From the NCBI GenBank assembly GCA_903930505.1, contig CAIYYQ010000175.1, positions 1 through 14,354 of the forward strand: a DNA stretch of 14,354 bases. The letters run 5' to 3'. This document shows positions 6,540-12,201 of this stretch, piece after piece. Under the pieces are notes generated by a model. The model did not search any database and was not told the origin of the DNA. It worked only from the letters and a program-made list of their open reading frames with translations. Numbering within the stretch: position 1 is the first letter of the stretch; each line of letters begins with the position of its first letter. This stretch comes from Methanobacteriota archaeon. Its GTDB lineage: Archaea; Thermoplasmatota; E2; DHVEG-1. The position numbers and the translations under genes are program-made.

Positions 6540-6715
6540 AGAGCATTCTGGTGCACGTGTTTTTACTTGCTCTAAACAATGGGCTTAAAAGGCAGTATGC
6601 TTCTAAAAATTGTATAGAGTGCTGCCGTTGGGAATATACGTTTATGGTTCGATGCCCGTCCATTAGTATAAATTTATGCTCCCATCATAGGAGTAATCTG
6701 ATTCATTTCAAATTG

Positions 6716-6735
6716 TGCATTTTTTTGCATTTTTC
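6716..6735 (+). repeat. Direct repeat TGCATTTTT with 10-bp period before the abiE promoter
   Basis: TGCATTTTT occurs at 6716-6724 and again at 6726-6734, one helical turn apart, directly upstream of the TATA-like box at 6743. A third partial copy, GCATTTC, lies at 6764. This is a plausible operator for the AbiEi-like regulator, but such binding is inferred. Confidence 0.4.
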
Positions 6736-6742
6736 AAAACAA

Positions 6743-6754
6743 ATTATTTAAATA
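6743..6754 (+). promoter_or_regulatory. TATA-like box for the abiE operon
   Basis: ATTATTTAAATA is centred 28 bp upstream of ATG 6777, with an A-rich BRE-like CAAAACA before it. This is the spacing expected of a leaderless transcript, and no ribosome binding site is visible. Confidence 0.55.
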
Positions 6755-6776
6755 CTATTCGAAGCATTTCTCTTGT

Positions 6777-7394
6777 ATGAATCTTCAGAAAAGAATTATG
6801 GGAAATATCTTGGATTCACTTGAGGAGAAAGTGGTTTCTAAAAAACAGCTAATGAATGCCTTTAGTGACGTACTGCAAGATGACTCCTCAGATGCACTCA
6901 TCACTAATTTGAGGCGAAATAAGGAAATCCTCTATGTTTTCAAAGGGTATTACTATGTAAAGGATCCTCGTGAACAACAAGGTTCTTTCACTCAGTATTC
7001 CCCAGAAGAGATGATATACACTGTACTCAACAAGTGTAATATCCGATGGTATCTCGGTTTGGAAAGCGCCCTTGAAAGGAATAAATTCATCTGGCAAGCG
7101 GTAGTAAACCCCGTCATCCTCAACTCCGAATTTTCAGGGAATAAAGAAATACTTGGCATCAAATTCCGATTTCACAAAATGAAACGGGACATGTTTGATT
7201 TTGGATCCGTAAAAAAAACAACCAAAAACAGAATCACATTTTATTATTCAGACCCTGAAAAAACCTATCTCGATTATATCTACCTTCATAAAAAAATCCC
7301 CTCTGAATTATCTGATGTAAAACGTAATAAAAAAATAAAGTCATATCTTTCCCATTATTCAAGAAGTTTTAATAAGAAGGTCTTAAACCCATGA
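6777..7394 (+). CDS. abiEi: AbiEi-like antitoxin / transcriptional regulator
   Basis: A 205-residue protein of the AbiEi (COG5340-type) family, the antitoxin and autoregulator of AbiE type IV toxin-antitoxin and phage-resistance systems. An N-terminal winged helix covers about 8-62 (VVSKKQLMNAFS, ALITNLRRNKEI, VFKGYYYV). The family's middle signature is WYLGLESALERN (91-102). The late YYSDPEKTYLDYIYL (156-170) matches the conserved D-P-E-K-T-x-x-D segment. It ends in an ATGA overlap (7391-7394) with the toxin gene, the usual antitoxin-first order with coupled translation. Known AbiEi proteins bind repeats in their own promoter, and a 10-bp-spaced direct repeat lies at the expected place upstream. 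The family call rests on motif order and the partner gene. Confidence 0.85.
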   Translation: MNLQKRIMGNILDSLEEKVVSKKQLMNAFSDVLQDDSSDALITNLRRNKEILYVFKGYYYVKDPREQQGSFTQYSPEEMIYTVLNKCNIRWYLGLESALERNKFIWQAVVNPVILNSEFSGNKEILGIKFRFHKMKRDMFDFGSVKKTTKNRITFYYSDPEKTYLDYIYLHKKIPSELSDVKRNKKIKSYLSHYSRSFNKKVLNP

Positions 7395-8338
7395 GGCAAA
7401 GAGAATTCCGAAAATACATTGCATACGTAAAAGAAAAACGACGTTCAACAATCGCTGATTATTATATCGAGAAAGATTATTTCCTTTCCTTGTTTCTTTC
7501 AACATGGCATTCTCTAAAAAAAACAGAAAAGACTATTCATTTGGAATCATTGATTTTCAAAGGCGGGACACTACTTGTAAGAAACTACGTGCAGTATCCA
7601 AGAATCAGCGAGGATCTGGATTTTACTCACGAGGATTCGAACGAACTTCGATCCATAGAAAATCCAAACAAATGCGAACAGAAAATAAAAAAACGCATCC
7701 TGCCTATTCTTGATGAAATCAAAATCATATGTGACACTGCTGGTTTTGATTTTAACACTAATAGGAAAAATACTAGGTATGTCATGGTGCGTAATTCGAG
7801 GGCAGTCTATGTACTTCATTTTTATTACAATTCTTTCATTACGAATGAAGAAATACCGATAAAAATCGAGATAAATTTTTTAGAAAATATCATGCATAAA
7901 TGCATTGAGTCAAGGATTAACACCATCGTTGACAAAGACACTTTCTTAAAATCTATAGGTTATGACCTTGAAAATGTAACGATGAAGATATATCCTCTTG
8001 AGGAAATCATTCTTGAGAAATATCGCGCTATTCTCACAAGAGCTGCAGTCAAGGAACGGGATATTCTTGATTTATTTCTCATATATCAAAGAGGAAATGA
8101 TGTATTCAACGTTGATACTAATTTGATTCTTAAAAAAATTCAAAGTGGCGTTTTGATTGCTCCTGATCTAAAAAAGAATCTAGAAAAGAATTGCCAATTA
8201 TTTAATAATGAATCGTTTGTTGAATCCAATGATGATATCAGTCGTTTTACTTTGATTGACATCGATAATACACAATATGATAAATTCAAGAGTCACTTGC
8301 ATGAGAAATTAAAAACGATTTGTTTGATGAGAAAATGA
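7391..8338 (+). CDS. abiEii: AbiEii-like nucleotidyltransferase toxin
   Basis: A 315-residue nucleotidyltransferase of the AbiEii/AbiGii/MenT fold (COG2253). Members of the family transfer nucleotides, in MenT enzymes to tRNA acceptor ends, and stop growth. Visible motifs are FKGGT (56-60, the GG helix), R71-x-S73-x-D75-x-D77 (metal-binding aspartates), IPIKIEIN (155-162, candidate third acidic residue E160), EKYRAILTR (209-217) and KERDILDLF (221-229). All catalytic positions appear intact, so this looks like an active enzyme and not a remnant. It overlaps the antitoxin gene by four bases. Downstream it converges with tRNA-Glu across a set of inverted repeats. It is AT- and Lys/Ile-rich, which suits horizontally moved defence modules but also fits this AT-rich genome. 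The substrate is unknown; the neighbouring tRNAs are not evidence of target choice. Confidence 0.88.
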   Translation: MRQREFRKYIAYVKEKRRSTIADYYIEKDYFLSLFLSTWHSLKKTEKTIHLESLIFKGGTLLVRNYVQYPRISEDLDFTHEDSNELRSIENPNKCEQKIKKRILPILDEIKIICDTAGFDFNTNRKNTRYVMVRNSRAVYVLHFYYNSFITNEEIPIKIEINFLENIMHKCIESRINTIVDKDTFLKSIGYDLENVTMKIYPLEEIILEKYRAILTRAAVKERDILDLFLIYQRGNDVFNVDTNLILKKIQSGVLIAPDLKKNLEKNCQLFNNESFVESNDDISRFTLIDIDNTQYDKFKSHLHEKLKTICLMRK

Positions 8339-8356
8339 ATCATTTTCCTTTTTCTG

Positions 8357-8404
8357 TTGGTATCCTGGAGAATTCCCAACTACCAAAATCTACTAAATTG
8401 GTAG
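8357..8404. repeat. Three-part inverted repeat between abiEii and tRNA-Glu
   Basis: TTGGTA (8357-8362), its reverse complement TACCAA (8381-8386), and TTGGTA again (8398-8403) can form two mutually exclusive hairpins. The second extends to a 7-bp stem, CTACCAA/TTGGTAG (8380-8404). It lies between converging transcripts, so a two-way terminator is the simplest reading. Confidence 0.5.
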
Positions 8405-8425
8405 AAAGTATGTTAATAAATAGCA

Positions 8426-8498
8426 TGCTCCCGCCGGGATTTGAACCCGAGTCGAAGCCTCGAGAGGGCTCCATGATTGGCCGCTACACTACGGGAGC
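8426..8498 (-). tRNA. tRNA-Glu (anticodon CUC)
   Basis: A 73-base cloverleaf on the minus strand. The acceptor stem GCTCCCG/CGGGAGC has discriminator A. The anticodon stem GAGCC/GGCTT has loop CTCTCGA, giving anticodon CUC, which reads GAG codons. The T arm TCGGG-TTCAAAT-CCCGG has one T-G pair. There is no encoded CCA and no intron. It starts only 12 bases after the stop of the MoaD/ThiS-like gene on the same strand, so it may be transcribed with that gene. Confidence 0.95.
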
Positions 8499-8510
8499 AA
8501 AAAACATTTT

Positions 8511-8717
8511 TTATCCACCAGATGCAACCTGAACAATTTTTAGTTCTTCCATGTCTGTGATCACATCGTCAACAGGAACCGGTATGCTGTTTCTCAGTAT
8601 GATCACGGTATCTGGTTTCAGGCGGAGTTTTTCTAGAAGATCAGAAACAGTAGAACCCGGCTTCATATCTATATCTTTCTTCATATTTGAAGGAATCATC
8701 GTAATTTTAATCATCAT
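8511..8717 (-). CDS. MoaD/ThiS-type ubiquitin-like sulfur carrier
   Basis: A 68-residue beta-grasp protein ending exactly in VASGG. The terminal Gly-Gly is adenylated by an E1-like enzyme and then carries sulfur or is conjugated to proteins (MoaD, ThiS and archaeal SAMP families). Family segments are MKPGSTVSDLLEKL (strand-helix), DTVIILRNSIPVPVDD and EELKIVQVASGG. It could serve thiamine or molybdopterin synthesis, tRNA thiolation or protein modification; the sequence does not decide which. The open frame extends to an ATG at 8732, but a TATA-like box overlaps that point. Starts at 8717 or 8714 (adjacent ATG codons) are more natural and would be leaderless. It lies directly upstream of tRNA-Glu on the same strand and is divergent from tRNA-Ser. 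Confidence 0.82.
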   Translation of the reverse strand: MMIKITMIPSNMKKDIDMKPGSTVSDLLEKLRLKPDTVIILRNSIPVPVDDVITDMEELKIVQVASGG

Positions 8718-8730
8718 GGAATCGATACAC

Positions 8731-8740
8731 ATATAAAAAA
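8731..8740 (-). promoter_or_regulatory. TATA-like box for the sulfur-carrier gene (and possibly tRNA-Glu)
   Basis: TTTTTTATAT on the minus strand is centred about 20 bp upstream of ATG 8717, a little short of ideal spacing for a leaderless start. It argues against use of the upstream ATG at 8732. Confidence 0.45.
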
Positions 8741-8742
8741 GT

Positions 8743-8750
8743 CTTAAATT
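8743..8750 (+). promoter_or_regulatory. TATA-like box for tRNA-Ser
   Basis: CTTAAATT is centred about 31 bp upstream of the tRNA-Ser 5' end. It sits almost back to back with the minus-strand box at 8731-8740. Confidence 0.4.
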
Positions 8751-8777
8751 AACCTTTTGACAAATGGTATCTCATTT

Positions 8778-8863
8778 GCTGGGGTAGCCAAGCTTGGTCC
8801 ACGGCGGCGGTTTCGAAAGCCGCTGGCGTTCGCGCCCCAGGAGTTCAAATCTCCTCCCCAGCG
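8778..8863 (+). tRNA. tRNA-Ser (anticodon CGA)
   Basis: An 86-base class II tRNA. The acceptor stem GCTGGGG/CCCCAGC has discriminator G, typical of serine. The anticodon arm GCGGT-TTCGAAA-GCCGC gives anticodon CGA, which reads UCG. The long variable arm is GGCG-TTCG-CGCC, and the T arm is AGGAG-TTCAAAT-CTCCT. No CCA is encoded and no intron is present. Confidence 0.95.
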
Positions 8864-8953
8864 CTTTATTCTATTTCAAACTACAACAATAAAATACCCA
8901 TATGAGGATATCATGGATAATAAATCTGATAAATATTGAAAGGTCAGGTAAAT

Positions 8954-9481
8954 ATGACAGAAACCAAAACTTATGAAAATTTTCCATCTTGGATTCCGCT
9001 ACTTGCAATCACTGATACACTCTGCATCTATCTACTGGGTGCTATCATCCTTTCAGGATTCGGCATACTAACAACCATTTTGTATGTAATCTACTGTGGA
9101 GCATTGGAAATCATTGTTCTAAGACGAAGTTGCATCAATTGTTACTATTATGGAAAACTCTGCGGCTTGGGAAAAGGAAAGATATGTTCCTATTTTTTCA
9201 AAAAAGGAGACCCTCAACGATTCACCTCAAGGAAGATTTCATGGTTAGACCTCCTCCCAGATTTTCTTACTTTTATTATACCCCTTATTGGTGGCGTACT
9301 TCTTCTTTATCTGAGATTCTTCTGGTTAATACTCGGAGCTATGGTTTTGATTTTAATATTATCAATTGGTGGTAATTTGGTGATTCGCGGATTCTTCGCA
9401 TGTAAATACTGTAAACAACGAGAACTTGGCTGCCCAGCAGAGCAACTCTTTAACAAAAAAACAAAGAAGAATTCAACATGA
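8954..9481 (+). CDS. Cys-rich four-helix membrane protein
   Basis: A 175-residue membrane protein of unknown function. Membrane spans fall at about 14-34, 36-56, 100-118 and 122-146. Between spans 2 and 3 is a soluble loop with C60-I-N-C63, C70 and C78 (SCINCYYYGKLCGLGKGKIC). After span 4 comes a second cluster, C150-K-Y-C153 and C160. By simple topology both clusters lie on the same side of the membrane, suggesting a metal or disulfide site made from both. I recall similar uncharacterised archaeal proteins with this CxxCyYYG pattern but no assigned role. ATG 8954 is chosen over TTG 8936 because AGGTCAGGT lies just upstream of it. It overlaps the DUF3795 gene by ATGA (9478-9481), so the two are translationally coupled. 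Confidence 0.78.
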   Translation: MTETKTYENFPSWIPLLAITDTLCIYLLGAIILSGFGILTTILYVIYCGALEIIVLRRSCINCYYYGKLCGLGKGKICSYFFKKGDPQRFTSRKISWLDLLPDFLTFIIPLIGGVLLLYLRFFWLILGAMVLILILSIGGNLVIRGFFACKYCKQRELGCPAEQLFNKKTKKNST

Positions 9482-9927
9482 ACAAAAAAGATGATGCCCA
9501 CCTGATAACATATTGTGGTCTTTGCTGTCTTGACTGCCATGGATACACAGGAAAAATAGCTGACCTTGCACGAGACCTGCGAAAAGAACTCAGAACCTAC
9601 AAATACGACAAATTCGCTCATTTTCTCGCAGACACAAACTTCGGGAAGACATTCAAAGACTACGACACATGTTATGAAGTCCTTGGTGCAATGGTTAAAT
9701 TCCGTTGCAGAAAAGGATGTAAAAACGGTGGAGGACCACCTTTTTGCAAGATGCGAAACTGCTGCATAAAAAAAGGATATGAAGGCTGCTGGGAATGCGC
9801 TGAATTTGAACACTGTCAAAAACTAGATTTCCTTAAACCAGTTCATGATGATGCCCATATAAAAAACCTAAAAACCATCAAAAAGAACGGGGTAAACGTG
9901 TTTTTAAAAGGGAAAAGAAACTGGTAA
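9478..9927 (+). CDS. DUF3795 cysteine-rich protein
   Basis: A 149-residue soluble protein matching DUF3795. The opening LITYCGLCCLDCHGY puts C13, C16, C17 and C20 in the family's first cluster. Further cysteines are C65, C77, C81, C90, C95, C96, C104, C107 and C113, including FRCRKGCKNGGGPPFCKMRNCC and GCWECAEFEHC. Thirteen cysteines in this spacing imply one or more metal sites (zinc or iron-sulfur, not decided). The function of DUF3795 is unknown. The coupled Cys-rich membrane protein upstream suggests that the two act together at the membrane face. The C-terminal 35 residues are Lys-rich. There is only a weak AAGAAG before the start, as expected for a stop-start overlap. Confidence 0.88.
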   Translation: MNKKDDAHLITYCGLCCLDCHGYTGKIADLARDLRKELRTYKYDKFAHFLADTNFGKTFKDYDTCYEVLGAMVKFRCRKGCKNGGGPPFCKMRNCCIKKGYEGCWECAEFEHCQKLDFLKPVHDDAHIKNLKTIKKNGVNVFLKGKRNW

Positions 9928-10003
9928 AATTGGGTTTACCCTTACTTCAAGTACTCTTTATACAGGTTTTTATTTTTTCAAGACAAACCTAATGTGCACA
10001 GAA

Positions 10004-10013
10004 AAATAATAAG
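10004..10013 (+). promoter_or_regulatory. TATA-like box for the ZIP transporter gene
   Basis: AAATAATAAG is centred about 28 bp upstream of ATG 10037, which predicts a leaderless transcript. No metal-regulator operator could be recognised with confidence in the gap from 9928 to 10036. Confidence 0.45.
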
Positions 10014-10036
10014 TACCTAGACAATAATTCCGAACT

Positions 10037-10756
10037 ATGGATTTTGTTATAATTGGCCTAGCGTTAGTCACATTCATATCAACCTTGATAGGTGGGATTT
10101 TAGCATTAAAATTCAAGAAAGCTCTCCCTTATTTTTTTGCGTTTGCAGCAGGAACTCTCATTGCTGTAACCTTCTTTGATATATTGCCCGAGAGCTTAGA
10201 ACTTTCAGAATCCGTGAACCTACCAACACGATACATTATGATTACCATCGTTGCATCTTTTTTATTCTATAGTCTTTTGGAAAAATACTTCCTTATTCAT
10301 CATCATGAAGAAGACGAAGGACATGGACATATCATGGGCCCGATAGGTGCAGGAAGCCTGGTTATTCATAGTTTTTTAGACGGAGCTGCGATAGGAGCAG
10401 CATACCGAGTTGATCCCGCAATTGGTCTTGTGGTTGCGTTAGCGGTTATTTTCCATGATTTCACTGATGGAATCAATACAGTTACGTTAATGCTAAAGAA
10501 CAAACAACTTGTCAAAAATGCAAAAATATTTTTACTGATGGATGCCATTGCACCTATCCTAGGGATCGCTGCTACATCGTTGATCGGTATAAGTCAACTT
10601 GTTCTTTCGTTAATCCTTGCAGCATTTGCCGGGGAGTTTATCTACATTGGAGCAGTTAACTTACTCCCAGAAACATATAAAAATCCTAATTGGAAAACAG
10701 TGTTCACTACCATAGCAGGTGTTGTGTTGATTTTCACACTTACGTCTATAATTTAG
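10037..10756 (+). CDS. ZIP-family divalent metal transporter
   Basis: A 239-residue cytoplasmic-membrane transporter that moves zinc, iron or manganese into the cytosol. About eight hydrophobic spans are visible. A histidine/acid-rich loop (HHHEEDEGHGH, 88-98) lies between spans 3 and 4, as in ZIP proteins. Span 4 has HSFLDGAAIG (H111, D115) and span 5 has HDFTDGINT (H140, D144), matching the paired metal-site motifs H-x-x-x-E/D. Here Asp replaces the Glu common in both motifs, and both helices lack the usual proline, although each keeps the Gly one residue on. A further acidic residue, E200, lies in AAFAGEFIYIG. The metal preference cannot be read from sequence. It stands alone, with its own promoter and no obvious metal-handling partner. 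Confidence 0.9.
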   Translation: MDFVIIGLALVTFISTLIGGILALKFKKALPYFFAFAAGTLIAVTFFDILPESLELSESVNLPTRYIMITIVASFLFYSLLEKYFLIHHHEEDEGHGHIMGPIGAGSLVIHSFLDGAAIGAAYRVDPAIGLVVALAVIFHDFTDGINTVTLMLKNKQLVKNAKIFLLMDAIAPILGIAATSLIGISQLVLSLILAAFAGEFIYIGAVNLLPETYKNPNWKTVFTTIAGVVLIFTLTSII

Positions 10757-10854
10757 AGCAATATATTTTTACTAGTAGAATACACTTGAATATCCCTTCC
10801 CCAGCATCTCCAATCCATAGAGAACATTTTTCATAGATTTTTACTTTCGATGTG

Positions 10855-10864
10855 TTTTAATAAT
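10855..10864 (+). promoter_or_regulatory. TATA-like box for the Fn3 surface protein gene
   Basis: TTTTAATAAT is centred about 40 bp upstream of ATG 10900. It leaves a short leader that contains AAGGGG at 10887-10892, the probable ribosome binding site. Confidence 0.4.
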
Positions 10865-10899
10865 CCTCTTTCTTTATCCTGCCTTCAAGGGGCAAGAAT

Positions 10900-12123
10900 A
10901 TGAATACATGGAAAATTAGTACAATCGTGTTTGTAAGCATAGCAGCACTACTGCTGTCAGCCATTCCTGCATCAGCAAACGCTGTGACTGATGGAACAGG
11001 AGATGTCCATCATTGGACACTTGTAGGAGGTATCTGGGGGTGGCAAACCGCTACAGTAGAGAAACCGAATATAGACATCACCGAGATATCATATGCGGTA
11101 AATGCGAATATTCTGACGATCACATTGAAGGTGAATGACGTCATCCAGGATTCACCTACTATTGTCTATATTGCATGGTATAACAGTTCAGATGCAAGTT
11201 ATTGGATGAGCTACTCAAATAGTAGTGGTGGTGGAATCGGCTATCCATCCCAGAGCGGTTTGCTCCCAGGAACAGCAACTTATTCAGTCTCTGATGATAC
11301 TATCACATGGACGTTTCAATTAATCGGAACCGACACCTCAAACGTCGCCTTATGGAGCTATGTTGCTGAGTACACCGAACTCAATAATAAATTGCTGGAG
11401 TGGTGGGTGGATTATGTCCCAGATTTATATTTCCAGGGTGAAAACCCTGCAGATACCCAACCACCATCCCAACTAACTGGGTTAACCGTGAACGACGCGC
11501 ACAATGGAAAACTAAACCTGTCCTGGGATGTAGCCACAGATAACGTTGCTGTTGATCACTACAAGATTTATCGAGATAACGTCTTTTTACTTGACAGCAC
11601 AACGACCTACTATCAGAATACTGGGTTAACCAATGGACAATCCTATTCCTATGAGGTCTCCGCGGTTGACAGCTCAGGAAATGAAGGTACCAAATCAGAT
11701 CCAGGCACCGGTACACCCACTGCATCAGGAGGGGAAGCCGATACCCAGCCTCCGTCACAAGTAACTGGGTTAAGCGTAACTGATGTCCATGATGGAAAAC
11801 TCAACCTCACATGGGATCCAGCAGCGGATGACATCGCTGTTGATCACTATAAAATCTATCGAGACAACGTCTTTGTGGATAACAGTACGACGACTTCCCA
11901 TCAGGACACAGGGTTAACCAACAATCAATCCTACACATATCAAATCTCCGCGGTTGACATCTCAGGAAATGAAGGAGAACGATCAAATCAGATATCTGGC
12001 ACCCCAACAGCATCTTCCACTGACGGCGGCACAGGACATAACAAGAAGACGCCAGGGTTTGAAGTCATCGTTTTAGGGGCAGCACTTATCATAACAATAA
12101 GTCTATTGAGACGGAAAAAATAA
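10900..12123 (+). CDS. Secreted protein with DOMON/CBM9-like N domain, two Fn3 domains and PGF-CTERM-like anchor
   Basis: A 407-residue exported protein. The signal peptide spans 1-28 (ending ASANA). An N-terminal beta domain (about 29-178) opens with DGTGDV and contains NIDITEISYAVNANILTITL. This pattern is seen in DOMON/CBM9-like ligand-binding domains; the call is tentative. Two fibronectin type III domains follow (about 185-275 and 281-371), each starting DTQPPSQ(L/V)TGL and ending SAVD-SGNEG. A Thr/Gly spacer leads to TPGFE (384-388), a hydrophobic span (389-403) and RRKK, an archaeosortase-style tail. The protein is probably displayed on the cell surface and may bind a glycan or another surface ligand. 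AAGGGG lies 7 bases upstream of the ATG. Several NxS/T sites are present. It has no enzymatic motif and no co-directional partner within its transcript that I can show. Confidence 0.85.
   Translation: MNTWKISTIVFVSIAALLLSAIPASANAVTDGTGDVHHWTLVGGIWGWQTATVEKPNIDITEISYAVNANILTITLKVNDVIQDSPTIVYIAWYNSSDASYWMSYSNSSGGGIGYPSQSGLLPGTATYSVSDDTITWTFQLIGTDTSNVALWSYVAEYTELNNKLLEWWVDYVPDLYFQGENPADTQPPSQLTGLTVNDAHNGKLNLSWDVATDNVAVDHYKIYRDNVFLLDSTTTYYQNTGLTNGQSYSYEVSAVDSSGNEGTKSDPGTGTPTASGGEADTQPPSQVTGLSVTDVHDGKLNLTWDPAADDIAVDHYKIYRDNVFVDNSTTTSHQDTGLTNNQSYTYQISAVDISGNEGERSNQISGTPTASSTDGGTGHNKKTPGFEVIVLGAALIITISLLRRKK
11452..12014 (+). repeat. Tandem duplication of the Fn3-encoding unit (288-bp period)
   Basis: GATACCCA at 11452 recurs at 11740, and GTTGATCACTA at 11551 recurs at 11839, both an offset of exactly 288 bp (96 codons). 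Near-identical stretches persist through the end of both units at DNA level, including CCGCGGTTGACA and TCAGGAAATGAAGG. This indicates a fairly recent duplication or gene conversion. Confidence 0.85.
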
Positions 12124-12127
12124 CAAA

Positions 12128-12147
12128 ATCCTTCTCTTTCTTTTTTT
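12128..12147 (+). terminator. T-rich terminator after the Fn3 gene
   Basis: A pyrimidine tract rich in T runs begins a few bases after the stop codon, in the form archaeal RNA polymerase uses for termination without a required hairpin. Confidence 0.4.
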
Positions 12148-12167
12148 AAAAAAAATGAGCGGGAAAA

Positions 12168-12180
12168 ACATTGAAATAAG
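12168..12180 (+). promoter_or_regulatory. TATA-like region for the dehydratase gene
   Basis: TTGAAATAAG is centred about 27 bp upstream of ATG 12202 and preceded by GGGAAAAAC, which resembles a BRE. There is no Shine-Dalgarno sequence, so a leaderless mRNA is likely. Confidence 0.35.
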
Positions 12181-12201
12181 AACGTAGGCTATCATCACTT
12201 C

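Noticed and set aside
6600..6665. GGTTCGATGCC near 6644, like a tRNA T arm or tRNA remnant left by integration
   Set aside because: The flanks do not form a 5-bp T stem, and no acceptor or anticodon arm can be built around it.
8913..8939. Eight-codon leader peptide (MDNKSDKY) before the Cys-rich membrane protein, with GAGGATATC upstream
   Set aside because: The likely transcription start from the box near 8887-8898 falls at or after this ATG, so it would probably not be translated. It is too short to support otherwise.
8757..8939. 60-codon open frame on the plus strand
   Set aside because: It runs through tRNA-Ser and is explained by the tRNA sequence.
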